Positions 41,764 to 49,427 of a stretch of 64,000 nucleotides of DNA are shown here, piece by piece. The notes beneath the pieces are model-generated. The model was not told where the DNA came from and did no database searches. It was given only the letters and a program-made list of their open reading frames with translations. The stretch lies in NCBI GenBank assembly GCA_964516845.1, contig CAZEXP010000008.1, forward strand, positions 1-64,000. Direction: 5' to 3'. The position numbers and the translations under genes were made by a program. Positions within the stretch are counted from its first letter, which is position 1; every line of letters starts with the position of its first letter. Source of the DNA: JAPEKQ01 sp964516845 (GTDB lineage: Bacteria > Joyebacterota > Joyebacteria > Joyebacterales > Joyebacteraceae).

Positions 41764-42921
41764 CTAGCGTACTTCGATGGTTTCACGGGAATGACGTTCC
41801 ACCGCTTCGTCCACGGCCGAGCCGGAGCCGTCGCTCTCGACGGTCGCCGCTGCCAGGAGCTCGATCTCCTCCTCGGTCGGGCGCACAACGAGAGAGAGGA
41901 CGGAGTCCGACGTCGGAACGCGGAACAGCCGGTGACCGAGAAGCAGAAGACCTCCGGTGACGGCCAGCGTGGCGAGCGCGAGGATCTCGAGCCGCTCACG
42001 CTGGAAGAGCGAAAGATAGACGGCGACGCCGGTGAGCGACGCCGAGATCAGGTAGATGCTGGCGGCCGTCTGTCGCGCGGAGAGACCGAGTCGCGCCATG
42101 CGGTGCGAGCTGTGGTCCTTGCCTCCCAGTGCGACATCGCGGCCCTCGGCGAGACGCGAGACGGTCACGAGCGTCGCGTCGAAGACGGGATACCCGAGCA
42201 TCAGCACGGGGATGAGCAGCGCGGTCGGTTCCGCGCCCGCATACGAGACGGCCCGCAGAGACAACCCTCCAACGACGTAGCCGAGGAACAAGCTCCCCGC
42301 GTCCCCCAGGAAGATCGAGGCAGGGTTGAAGTTGTATCGCAGGAATCCAAGCGCGCCGCCCGCGACCGAGATCGCCGCTATAGCGGTCAGCATCTGTCCG
42401 TGCCCGAGCGCGAGCGTGAAGATGCCGAACGTCGCGATGGCCGCGAGCCCCGAGGTGATCCCGTCCATGTTGTCGAGGAAGTTGAAGGCGTTCATGAGCC
42501 CGACCATCCAGATGAGGGCCAGACAGAACCCGAGCACCGGATGGAGAGGCAACCCCTGCACGCCGCCGGAGAGCAGCATCACGGCTGCCGCCGCGGCCTG
42601 ACCGGTCAGTTTGACCGACGGACGCATTCCGTTCGCGTCATCGGCCAGACCGAGAATCACTACGATCAGCCCACCCGACATGAACCCCACGATCCGCGCG
42701 CTGTACGGGTACTCGATGAGCGCCAGCGCGGCAGCAGCCGAGGCCATGCTCGCCAGCGCAACAGCGATACCGCCCATCAGCGGTGTCGGGTTCTTGTGGA
42801 CCTTGATCCGGTTGTTGGGATGGTCAAGAAAACGGAGGCGGGTGGCCAGACTCCGGAGGGCCGGGGTCAGGGCCAGAACCGACAGCATCGAAAGTGCGAA
42901 TGCGCCCAGGAAGATCATCAT
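41764..42921 (-). CDS. wecA: WecA/TagO-like undecaprenyl-phosphate GlcNAc-1-phosphate transferase
   Basis: 385 aa, about 10-11 TM segments. Polyprenyl-phosphate transferase (MraY/WecA) motifs: HKNPTPLMGGIAV, ILGLADDANGMRPSVK (catalytic Asp-Asp), NAFNFLDNMDGITSG (third catalytic Asp) and FNPASIFLGDAGSLFLGYVV, then a cytosolic loop KDHSSHR (His-rich, WecA-type rather than MraY). It transfers a sugar-1-phosphate to undecaprenyl phosphate to start polysaccharide or O-antigen synthesis at the inner membrane. It has a long soluble C-terminus. Own promoter with an unusual inverted repeat around the -10. Confidence 0.93.
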   Translation of the reverse strand: MMIFLGAFALSMLSVLALTPALRSLATRLRFLDHPNNRIKVHKNPTPLMGGIAVALASMASAAAALALIEYPYSARIVGFMSGGLIVVILGLADDANGMRPSVKLTGQAAAAAVMLLSGGVQGLPLHPVLGFCLALIWMVGLMNAFNFLDNMDGITSGLAAIATFGIFTLALGHGQMLTAIAAISVAGGALGFLRYNFNPASIFLGDAGSLFLGYVVGGLSLRAVSYAGAEPTALLIPVLMLGYPVFDATLVTVSRLAEGRDVALGGKDHSSHRMARLGLSARQTAASIYLISASLTGVAVYLSLFQRERLEILALATLAVTGGLLLLGHRLFRVPTSDSVLSLVVRPTEEEIELLAAATVESDGSGSAVDEAVERHSRETIEVR

Positions 42922-42945
42922 GGTCTCGTGGTACCCGTCCTTGTG

Positions 42946-42967
42946 CCGCTCGGATTGAACCGAGCGG
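42946..42967 (-). promoter_or_regulatory. Perfect inverted repeat centred on the wecA -10 box
   Basis: CCGCTCGG (42946-42953), 6 bp ATTGAA, CCGAGCGG (42960-42967). The 6-bp centre is exactly the -10 hexamer of the wecA promoter on the minus strand (TTCAAT). An 8-bp perfect arm spaced like a dimeric repressor site suggests an operator; it could also be an RNA hairpin near the transcript start. Confidence 0.65.
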
Positions 42968-42982
42968 GCCGACTGCTGTCAA
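42954..42982 (-). promoter_or_regulatory. wecA promoter
   Basis: TTGACA (42977-42982), 17-bp spacer, TTCAAT (42954-42959) on the minus strand. The leader to the wecA ATG is about 26 nt. Confidence 0.65.
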
Positions 42983-42991
42983 GCCGATTCT

Positions 42992-43007
42992 CCCGCCGTC
43001 AGGCGGG
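42992..43007 (-). terminator. Hairpin between epimerase and wecA
   Basis: CCCGCC, loop GTCA, GGCGGG: a perfect 6-bp stem with 4-nt loop about 95 bp after the epimerase stop, immediately before the wecA -35. Confidence 0.5.
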
Positions 43008-43101
43008 TCCTGCCATCGGGTGTCTCACCACATCACTAGCAGTCTCCGGACGCGTACCTCCTCCTGCGTGATCTCCTGTCGCTTCCTCTCGAATCGACCG
43101 G

Positions 43102-44061
43102 CTACTTCCTGAAGTGCTGGACGACGCGCTCGAGCAGCTCCTGCAGGCTCACCTGTGGCTCGTAGCCCACATACTCCTTGATCTTCTCAAGGTCGGGAAC
43201 ACGCTCGCGCATGTCCTCGAACCCCTGCTCATATGCCTTCTCGTACGGTATGTATTCTATCTGAGAGCTGCTTCCTGTCAACTCTTTGATGCGACCGGCC
43301 AGATCCTCGATCGAGATCGGGACGTTGCTCCCGACGTTGAAGACCTCACCATTGGCCCTGGGCTCGTCGGAAAGCGCGAGCACACCCCGAATGACGTCCG
43401 AAACGTCGCAGAAGCATCGGGTCTGCTTGCCGTCACCGTAGATCGTGATCGGATGATCCAGAAGCGCCTGCTTGACGAAGCGCGGGATGACCATCCCGTA
43501 CTGCCCGGTCTGCCTTGTGCCGCAGGTGTTGAAGCACCTGACGATGACGATCGGGAGCTGCTTTTCCCGATGATAGGCCAGTGCCAGAAACTCGTCGATC
43601 GCCTTCGAGGACGAATAGCCCCAGCGCGCGATCGTCGTCGTACCGAGGATCCGGTCGTCGGTCTCCTTGCAGGGCTGATGGTTGGCCTTGCCGTAGATCT
43701 CCGAGGTCGAGAAGATGATGACCTGCTTCTTGTCCTCGTTCGCTGCCTGTAGGACGTGCTCGGTGCCCTTGATATTCGTCTCGAGCGACTGGAGCGGGTT
43801 CTCGATGATATAGGCCACACCGACCGCGGCGGCGAGGTGGAACACCGAGTCGACGCGCGCGACATGCTCGTTGAGCATGCGTTCGTCGAGGATGGTGTCG
43901 ATCGTATAGTGGAACTTCGGATGGTTCTCAAGGTGAGCGATGTTCTCGAACCTGCCGGTCGAGAGGTCATCGATGACCCAGACCTCATCTCCCCTGTCGA
44001 GCAGAGCCTCAACCAGATGTGAACCGATGAAACCGGCGCCGCCGGTGACGAGGATCTTCAT
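43102..44061 (-). CDS. NAD-dependent nucleotide-sugar epimerase/dehydratase
   Basis: 319 aa from ATG 44061 (MKILVTGGAGFIGSHLVEAL, the usual Rossmann start); an open frame to 44133 overlaps the predicted leader. Extended SDR: G-x-x-G-x-x-G in GGAGFIGSH, VIDDLSTGR, FHLAAAVGV, STSEIYG and the catalytic Tyr/Lys in GYSSSKAIDEF (about residues 150-160), then RCFNTCGTRQ and GDGKQTRCFCDVSDV. Probably UDP-glucuronate decarboxylase or 4-epimerase for polysaccharide precursors. Behind its own promoter, opposite to the glycosyltransferase upstream. Exact substrate not decided. Confidence 0.9.
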   Translation of the reverse strand: MKILVTGGAGFIGSHLVEALLDRGDEVWVIDDLSTGRFENIAHLENHPKFHYTIDTILDERMLNEHVARVDSVFHLAAAVGVAYIIENPLQSLETNIKGTEHVLQAANEDKKQVIIFSTSEIYGKANHQPCKETDDRILGTTTIARWGYSSSKAIDEFLALAYHREKQLPIVIVRCFNTCGTRQTGQYGMVIPRFVKQALLDHPITIYGDGKQTRCFCDVSDVIRGVLALSDEPRANGEVFNVGSNVPISIEDLAGRIKELTGSSSQIEYIPYEKAYEQGFEDMRERVPDLEKIKEYVGYEPQVSLQELLERVVQHFRK

Positions 44062-44103
44062 GAAGAGAGACCTTTCCGAAGCCCGCAGGGCTGTATGTAG
44101 TCG

Positions 44104-44119
44104 GTGCCCCGCGGGGCAC
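44104..44119 (-). promoter_or_regulatory. 16-bp palindrome in epimerase 5' UTR
   Basis: Perfect palindrome GTGCCCCGCGGGGCAC about 24 nt after the predicted transcription start. Could be an operator or a 5' stabilising hairpin. Confidence 0.4.
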
Positions 44120-44149
44120 ACGCACCATCGCAACCTACAGTAACACTGG

Positions 44150-44179
44150 AGTATACAGTGAGGGACCCGGTTCGGGCAA
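44150..44179 (-). promoter_or_regulatory. Epimerase promoter
   Basis: TTGCCC (44174-44179), 18-bp spacer, TATACT (44150-44155). Direct ACTGTA/TACTGTA repeats flank the start region. Confidence 0.6.
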
Positions 44180-44346
44180 GCCGTTTACCACCGCGTTGGA
44201 CCCCGGCGCCGGCCTTGTCCCTCGACCCGTTCTCCGCTCGTTGACCTGCTCCACAGACGTGCAATCCCCATGCTCCGGACCTGAACACTGCACGTAACGG
44301 GCAGTTGCGGGTACCGCCTCCAGGCTCGCCGGAGTCAGCTTGCCGA

Positions 44347-44375
44347 TTGACCTTCACCGACCGCTGCGGTACGGT
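44347..44375 (+). promoter_or_regulatory. Glycosyltransferase promoter, predicted near-leaderless
   Basis: TTGACC (44347-44352), 17-bp spacer, TACGGT (44370-44375). The ATG at 44384 is only 8 bp beyond the -10 and no Shine-Dalgarno can be seen, so a leaderless or nearly leaderless mRNA is predicted. The -10 is weak. Confidence 0.45.
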
Positions 44376-44383
44376 CTTCGACT

Positions 44384-45622
44384 ATGCGCGTCCTCTACAT
44401 CACACAGGGCTTCCCTGCCGAAAGCATGGTGGGCGGACAGATCTCGAGCTACTTCCGCATCGTCCAACTCGTTCGGGCCGGTCACGCGGTGACGGCGCTC
44501 TGTCTCGTCCCGCGTGGCGACGCGCAGACGGACCCCGGAAAGCTCTCGGAGATCTGCAGCGTCGTTCCCGTGCGTGACGTCCCTCGGACGACGACTCTCA
44601 GGCTGGCGCTGGGGTTCTTCGACCGGCTCCCGTGGCCGATTCGGCGGTACAGCTCGCGCGCCGCCGCCCGGGCGGCGGCCGAACTCGCCCGCTCGCTCTC
44701 CCCCGACCTCGTCGTCTTCAACAGCCTCCACAGCGCACCGCTGCTTCCGGCCGTCAGAAGCGTCGCCAGGGTGCCGTGCCTGCTCTTCTCGCCGAACGTC
44801 CAGTCAACCATCATGAGCCTCTTCGCCGCGCACCAGAGGGGGCCGCTGGCGAAGCTCTATGCGTGGGACCAGGCGCAGAAGATGCGCGAGTACGAAAGCG
44901 CACGTGCCGGGCGCTTCGACGCAGTCTGTGTCTACTCTCGGGAAGACTCGGACGGGCTCTCCGAACTCGCTCCGAGCGCAGCGATCGAGATTACGCCGAT
45001 GGCGCTCGACCTGGACGCCATGGGCACACCGGCCGCGCCGGACTTCGACATCCTGCTGACCGGCAGCTTCGAGTGGCGGCCCAACGTCGACTCGCTGGAG
45101 TGGTTCCTGCGGGAGATCCATCCCCGCATCATCGAACGACGCCCGGGCACGATGACGAGAGTCGTCGGACCGAGGTCGGAGGTGTACCGCGAGCAGTTGT
45201 CGTCACCGGGAGTGATGTTCGAGGGGCGCGTGGACGACATCGCCCCCTACTTCAGAACGGCGCGGCTCCTCGTCGTCCCGCTGCGGATCGGCAGCGGGAT
45301 CCGAGTCAAGATCGTCCAGGCGTTCGGAGCCCGCCTGCCGGTCGTGAGCACGTCGAAGGGATGCGAAGGGCTTGAAGCGAAAGACGGGATACATGTGGCT
45401 GTAGCGGATGATCCTGAGACCTTCGCGGAGCGCGTCACCCATCTGCTCGACCACGCCGACGCCAGAGCGGCACTCGCCCGCGCGGGGCGGGCGCTTGCCG
45501 AACGATCGCACAGTGCGTTGTCGCAGAACCTGCCGTTCGTGGCAGTCTGTGAGCGTCTTGCGAGCGGTCAACCCCCGGCGACCAGATCCTCGAGCCTCGC
45601 GGAGAGCGCGTCCCAGGAATAG
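44384..45622 (+). CDS. Glycosyltransferase group 1 (GT4-like)
   Basis: 412 aa. GT-B fold: N-terminal MRVLYITQGFPAESMVGGQISSYFRIVQLVRAGHAVTALC donor/acceptor domain and C-terminal TGSFEWRPNVDSLEWFLREI then a GT1-type nucleotide-sugar domain (SSPGVMFEGRVDDIAPYFRTARLLVVPLRIGSGIRVKIVQAFGARLPVVSTSKGCEGL, with the acidic E-x7-E-like region reduced). Adds a sugar to the exopolysaccharide/O-antigen in the cytosol. One of only three plus-strand genes. Its last 55 bp overlap the convergent glycosyltransferase end. Confidence 0.92.
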   Translation: MRVLYITQGFPAESMVGGQISSYFRIVQLVRAGHAVTALCLVPRGDAQTDPGKLSEICSVVPVRDVPRTTTLRLALGFFDRLPWPIRRYSSRAAARAAAELARSLSPDLVVFNSLHSAPLLPAVRSVARVPCLLFSPNVQSTIMSLFAAHQRGPLAKLYAWDQAQKMREYESARAGRFDAVCVYSREDSDGLSELAPSAAIEITPMALDLDAMGTPAAPDFDILLTGSFEWRPNVDSLEWFLREIHPRIIERRPGTMTRVVGPRSEVYREQLSSPGVMFEGRVDDIAPYFRTARLLVVPLRIGSGIRVKIVQAFGARLPVVSTSKGCEGLEAKDGIHVAVADDPETFAERVTHLLDHADARAALARAGRALAERSHSALSQNLPFVAVCERLASGQPPATRSSSLAESASQE

Positions 45623-46794
45623 CGAGCCTCAACGAAGCTCCGTCCGGCCAGACCAATCCTCTCACGGAGTCCCGCGTCATTCAGCAACCGCACGATCTCC
45701 GCTGCGATCATCTCCGGCGCATCCCGGACGACGATCTCGGATCCGTCCGCCGCGACGATGCCCCGGTTGACGATGTCCGTGACCACCGAGGGAACCCCGG
45801 CGGCCATCGCTTCGAGCACCTTGTTCTGAACGCCCGCCGCATAGCGCAGTGGTGCGACAAACACCTCCCCGCCGCGGTAGACATCCTGAAGCGACTCGAC
45901 ATACCCAACGACGTCGACCCACTTGAGGTCTCCGAGCGTGGCTACCGCAGGCGTGAGCGAATGACCGACGATGCGAAGTCGAGCGGCCGGCTCGCGCGTG
46001 ATGACCAGGGGCATGATGTCCCGAGCGAGATGCGACACGGCGTCGATGTTGTGCGGGATACTCAGATTCCCGACGAAGAGCACGGTTCGGGAAGCCGCGG
46101 CGCCACCGGGCAGCGTGTCACCCGAGCGAGCATGTGGCGCAAGATCAAACAGCGAGCTGTCGACGCCGTTCGTCACGACTCGCACCGGCGCGGCGGGCGC
46201 ACCCTTCAGAATCGCATCCCGATCCGAGGTCGAGACAACCCAACTTTCATCGAAGGCGATGGCGACGCGCGTCTCGTAAGCCGCGATCTTCCTCGCCTCC
46301 CATGCGTAGGCCGGGCGGAGTGGGAGCGGACGGTGTGGCAGTGACGCCAGAAGTTCAGCTGAGATCGCGTCGGTGAAGTCCATCACGAAGAGCTGGCCGG
46401 GGCGTCGCCTCGCCATTCCGCCGTCGGAACGCATGACGAAAGGAGCCATCCGAAACAGGTGCACGAACACGGCGTCGTAGTCCCGCTCGCGGAGCGCGCG
46501 CTCGACCGTCGCTCTCATCACGGCTGAGTGATAGTAGCTGGCCTGGAACGGCGCCGGACTCAGCGCGCGTGCGGCCATGCTTCCGTACGATGCCACACGG
46601 GACAGTGGCACGGCCTCTACGTCCGCTCGGTCACGAAGCACCGCGAGATCCTCGTCGCGGTCCTGATCATCGGTGAATGTAATCAGATCGACGTCGTGGT
46701 GCTCTGAGAAGCTTCTGAGCGTATTCCACGTCCGAAGCCTGTCACCTCTCAGTGGAGGATACGGCAAGCGAGAGGTAAGCATGAGGATCCTCAT
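45568..46794 (-). CDS. Glycosyltransferase of the TIGR03087-like (PEP-CTERM/XrtA-associated) group
   Basis: 408 aa from ATG 46794, overlapping the upstream stop as ATGA; the frame is open to 47910 but that stretch is the ligase gene in another frame. Starts MRILMLTSRLPYPPLRGDRLRTWNTL and holds FVMDFTDAISAELLASLP, NGVDSSLF, LFVGNLSIPHNIDAVSHLA and YAAGVQNKVLEAMAAGVPSVVTD, i.e. a GT1 domain with an E-x-M-A motif. Resembles the 'sugar transferase, PEP-CTERM/EpsH1 system' family. Last gene of the wza-GNVR-ligase-GT operon. No exosortase is visible. Confidence 0.9.
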   Translation of the reverse strand: MRILMLTSRLPYPPLRGDRLRTWNTLRSFSEHHDVDLITFTDDQDRDEDLAVLRDRADVEAVPLSRVASYGSMAARALSPAPFQASYYHSAVMRATVERALRERDYDAVFVHLFRMAPFVMRSDGGMARRRPGQLFVMDFTDAISAELLASLPHRPLPLRPAYAWEARKIAAYETRVAIAFDESWVVSTSDRDAILKGAPAAPVRVVTNGVDSSLFDLAPHARSGDTLPGGAAASRTVLFVGNLSIPHNIDAVSHLARDIMPLVITREPAARLRIVGHSLTPAVATLGDLKWVDVVGYVESLQDVYRGGEVFVAPLRYAAGVQNKVLEAMAAGVPSVVTDIVNRGIVAADGSEIVVRDAPEMIAAEIVRLLNDAGLRERIGLAGRSFVEARYSWDALSARLEDLVAGG

Positions 46795-48209
46795 GCCGCC
46801 ACCTCCGACGTGTCGCCGCGCCGGGACAGAGCGACCGCCTGGGCCAGGGCGAGAGCGAGGGCGATGATGAGCCCCGCGTCCTTCGTGTAGAACTGCGGCG
46901 ACGTCAGCGACAGCATCAGGAACGCGAGCAGGACGCCGAAGGCGGCGAAGAGAGAGCTCCTCACCCAAACCGAAGCGGCTTCGCGCGCGCTTCGGAGCAC
47001 GAGGGCGACGCCCCGGAAGTAGAAGACGAAGTACGAGACCAACCCTACGATCCCCAGTTTGAGAACGAGGAAAAGGTAGCCGTTGTGCACGAACGTGACC
47101 TCGCGGTAGAAGCCGCGCGTCAGCGACATGTACCGGAAGGCCGTTCCGAGACCGTAGCCGATGATCGGGTTCCGCGAGATGAGCTTCAGGACCTCCTTGC
47201 TCTCGACGAGCCGCTCCTGGACGCTCACCTCCGCCAGTGGCGACGAGATGGTGGAGAAACGCCCGGCAAGGCTCGAGAGCACGCCGAACATCCGCCACCC
47301 GAACGCCGCATAGGCGCCGGCGAGGACCGCGCACGCGAGGACGACCATGAGGCCGAGCACGCGCCCCGGCCGGGCCCTCATGGCGACCGCGGACAGCGCG
47401 ATCGCCATCAGCCCGGCAACCCAGAACCCGCGAGAGAACGAGATGGCCAAAGCGAGCGCGCTCAACAGACCGACCGAGAGCGCAACGATGAACTCGCCCT
47501 TCCGGCGCGCCGCGAAGAAGAGCGTCGCGGCTCCGACGAGCATCGCCATCGGAAGCACCTCGTTCACGGGGGCCCGTTGCCAGCTCATCTCCGACGCGAA
47601 CGCGGCCACGTTCAGCATCGCATCGTAGGTCAACAGAGCGTCCACGGCGAAGTACACGACGACGGCAAGGAAGGCCAGTCCCAGACCCGCGGCCCGCGAC
47701 GGTGAGTTCGCGACCGTCGCCATCGGGAAGAACAGGATCAACGGCGAGAAGCGGACGAGATCGCGGAACCACCAGAGGACACCGGCTCCGTACATCAATG
47801 CAGGGAGGATCGACGCCACGGCGATGACGAAGAATACGATGATCCCCCGTCCGACCGGCGAGGCGATCACGGCTCTCCCCTCGTCGGTCCCTGCGTCCCG
47901 CACGAGCCATCCGAAGAACGTGAGAGCGAAGAGCACGCTGTAGGCCAGCTCCACGATGTTGATCTCGGTGTTGCTCTGAAGGGTCTGCGTCTGCAGGAGG
48001 AAGATCAGGATGAGACCGGCGAACGTGTTCCTGTACGAGAGGATCGCCACCGAGAGGAAGAGCACCGCGCCGAGGAAGACGAGCGGATCATTCGCTCCCA
48101 GCCACGCCAGGAGCGCCTGGGGCACCGCGAGCCCGAGTAGCAGAAGCAGCCGCGCGTCGAACCGCGGACAACTGTCGCACGCCTGTTTGCCTGCCGCCCT
48201 AACCGGCAT
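46791..48209 (-). CDS. O-antigen ligase/polymerase-like membrane protein
   Basis: 472 aa from ATG 48209 (a GTG one codon earlier is possible). About 11-12 TM segments; the large loop between late TMs holds GYGLGTAFRYMSLTRGFYREVTFVHNGYLFLVLKLG, which resembles the conserved Wzy/O-antigen-ligase segment with H-N (HNGYL). It would polymerise or ligate the polysaccharide on the periplasmic face. It overlaps the GNVR gene end by about 11 bp and the glycosyltransferase start by 4 bp. Specific reaction uncertain. Confidence 0.85.
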   Translation of the reverse strand: MPVRAAGKQACDSCPRFDARLLLLLGLAVPQALLAWLGANDPLVFLGAVLFLSVAILSYRNTFAGLILIFLLQTQTLQSNTEINIVELAYSVLFALTFFGWLVRDAGTDEGRAVIASPVGRGIIVFFVIAVASILPALMYGAGVLWWFRDLVRFSPLILFFPMATVANSPSRAAGLGLAFLAVVVYFAVDALLTYDAMLNVAAFASEMSWQRAPVNEVLPMAMLVGAATLFFAARRKGEFIVALSVGLLSALALAISFSRGFWVAGLMAIALSAVAMRARPGRVLGLMVVLACAVLAGAYAAFGWRMFGVLSSLAGRFSTISSPLAEVSVQERLVESKEVLKLISRNPIIGYGLGTAFRYMSLTRGFYREVTFVHNGYLFLVLKLGIVGLVSYFVFYFRGVALVLRSAREAASVWVRSSLFAAFGVLLAFLMLSLTSPQFYTKDAGLIIALALALAQAVALSRRGDTSEVAA

Positions 48210-49413
48210 CACGGGGACCGCCCCGACCTCTCAAACGTGCCATGTCGCTCCGCAGCATCCCCACTATCGAATCGACGTTGCGTCGCGCAGAGTTGCCCGA
48301 GTCCGTCGTGTGAAGGAACTCGAGCGCGAGGGCGGCGAGAATGCCTACCACGAGGCCGATCAGAGCGCCTACGATCACCATGAGAGTGCGCCGCGGCCTC
48401 GTTCTGATCTCGGGAACCTGCGGCGCATCGAGCGTCTGGATCGTCGGCGTGTCCCTCGACTCCTGGATGCGCGCCGCCTCGTACTCCTGCACGAGATAGA
48501 GATAGACGCGGTTGAGCACCTCCGTCTCGCGCATGAGTTTGGCCAGCTCCATCCCGATCCCCGGCATCTCGGAGAGAGGAGGTGTCAGGCCGCCGGCATC
48601 GCCCTCACGCCCCACCATGAGATCGACCAGCTGGCGTCGGTATTCCCTGAGCTCGGACTCCAGTCTCACGACCTCGGGATGGTCGTCGCTCGCGTAGCCG
48701 CGTAGCAGCCGGAGCTGGATCTCGTTCATCGTGACGTGCGCCTCAAGGGCCGCAAGCGCCTCGATGACTGCGCGGGCCTGCTCGGTCATCTCGACACTCG
48801 CGTGTTCACGCTCGAAGCTCACAAGCGCCTGCTCGGCCTCGGCCATGCGCTCGCGGATCTCGTCCAGACGCCCCTCGAGAAACTCCCGGACGCGCTGTCC
48901 GGTCGTGGAGCGAACCTCGGAGTTGTACGTCTCCAGCTCTGAGAGATACGTCATCGCGACGTCGCGTGCGCGCACCGGATCGCGCTCCTCGACCGAAACG
49001 CGTACGATGCCGTACTCATCGAGCACGATGCCCGTCCGGTCCTTCAGCGTGAGGATGGCCTCATCGATGGTCTTCGTTCGATACACGTTCATCAGGTCGT
49101 TCCGCCGCACCACCGACTCGCGCACCCTGCGGCTCTCCATGATCGCGATCAGGACCTGGCCCGGAGACGCGGTGCCCGGCAAATCGACGATCGGCAGCGA
49201 CGCCTGCACGAAGCTCAAGAGCCCCGCCTCAAGGCCGGACTGCTCGGACGGGATGACGCTGCCTGATGAAGTGTACCACTGCGGGATGACCAGGGAGACG
49301 ACGGCGGTCACGACCGCCACGGCAAGGACGTTCAGAGCGATGACCTTGCGCCATCTGAGGAGAACGACCAGGTAGTCAGTGAGCGACGCGGTACCCTGCT
49401 GGTGCTCGGCCAT
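48199..49413 (-). CDS. Wzz/GumC-like polysaccharide chain-length protein
   Basis: 404 aa from ATG 49413 (GGAGG upstream). Two TM helices (about residues 27-47 and 350-370) bracket a periplasmic domain of about 300 residues with strong heptad coiled coil (GQRVREFLEGRLDEIRERMAEAEQAL, SFEREHASVEMTEQARAVIEAL). A proline-rich PxxP-like segment precedes TM2 (TLDAPQVPEIRTRPRRTLMV). No C-terminal tyrosine-kinase domain is present. Controls polymer length together with the Wza-like exporter upstream. Confidence 0.93.
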   Translation of the reverse strand: MAEHQQGTASLTDYLVVLLRWRKVIALNVLAVAVVTAVVSLVIPQWYTSSGSVIPSEQSGLEAGLLSFVQASLPIVDLPGTASPGQVLIAIMESRRVRESVVRRNDLMNVYRTKTIDEAILTLKDRTGIVLDEYGIVRVSVEERDPVRARDVAMTYLSELETYNSEVRSTTGQRVREFLEGRLDEIRERMAEAEQALVSFEREHASVEMTEQARAVIEALAALEAHVTMNEIQLRLLRGYASDDHPEVVRLESELREYRRQLVDLMVGREGDAGGLTPPLSEMPGIGMELAKLMRETEVLNRVYLYLVQEYEAARIQESRDTPTIQTLDAPQVPEIRTRPRRTLMVIVGALIGLVVGILAALALEFLHTTDSGNSARRNVDSIVGMLRSDMARLRGRGGPRDAG

Positions 49414-49427
49414 GACGCCTCCGGGGG

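Larger units (their letters stand above)
44062..44383. other. 322-bp divergent intergenic region with two promoters
   Basis: Contains the minus-strand epimerase promoter (44150-44179), a 16-bp palindrome in that leader (44104-44119), and the plus-strand glycosyltransferase promoter (44347-44375). No tRNA, CRISPR or additional gene is visible. AT content is slightly higher around 44120-44160. Confidence 0.5.

Noticed and set aside
46795..47910. Large N-terminal extension of the TIGR03087-like glycosyltransferase
   Set aside because: It is out-of-frame reading of the ligase gene; the ATGA overlap at 46791-46794 gives the true start.
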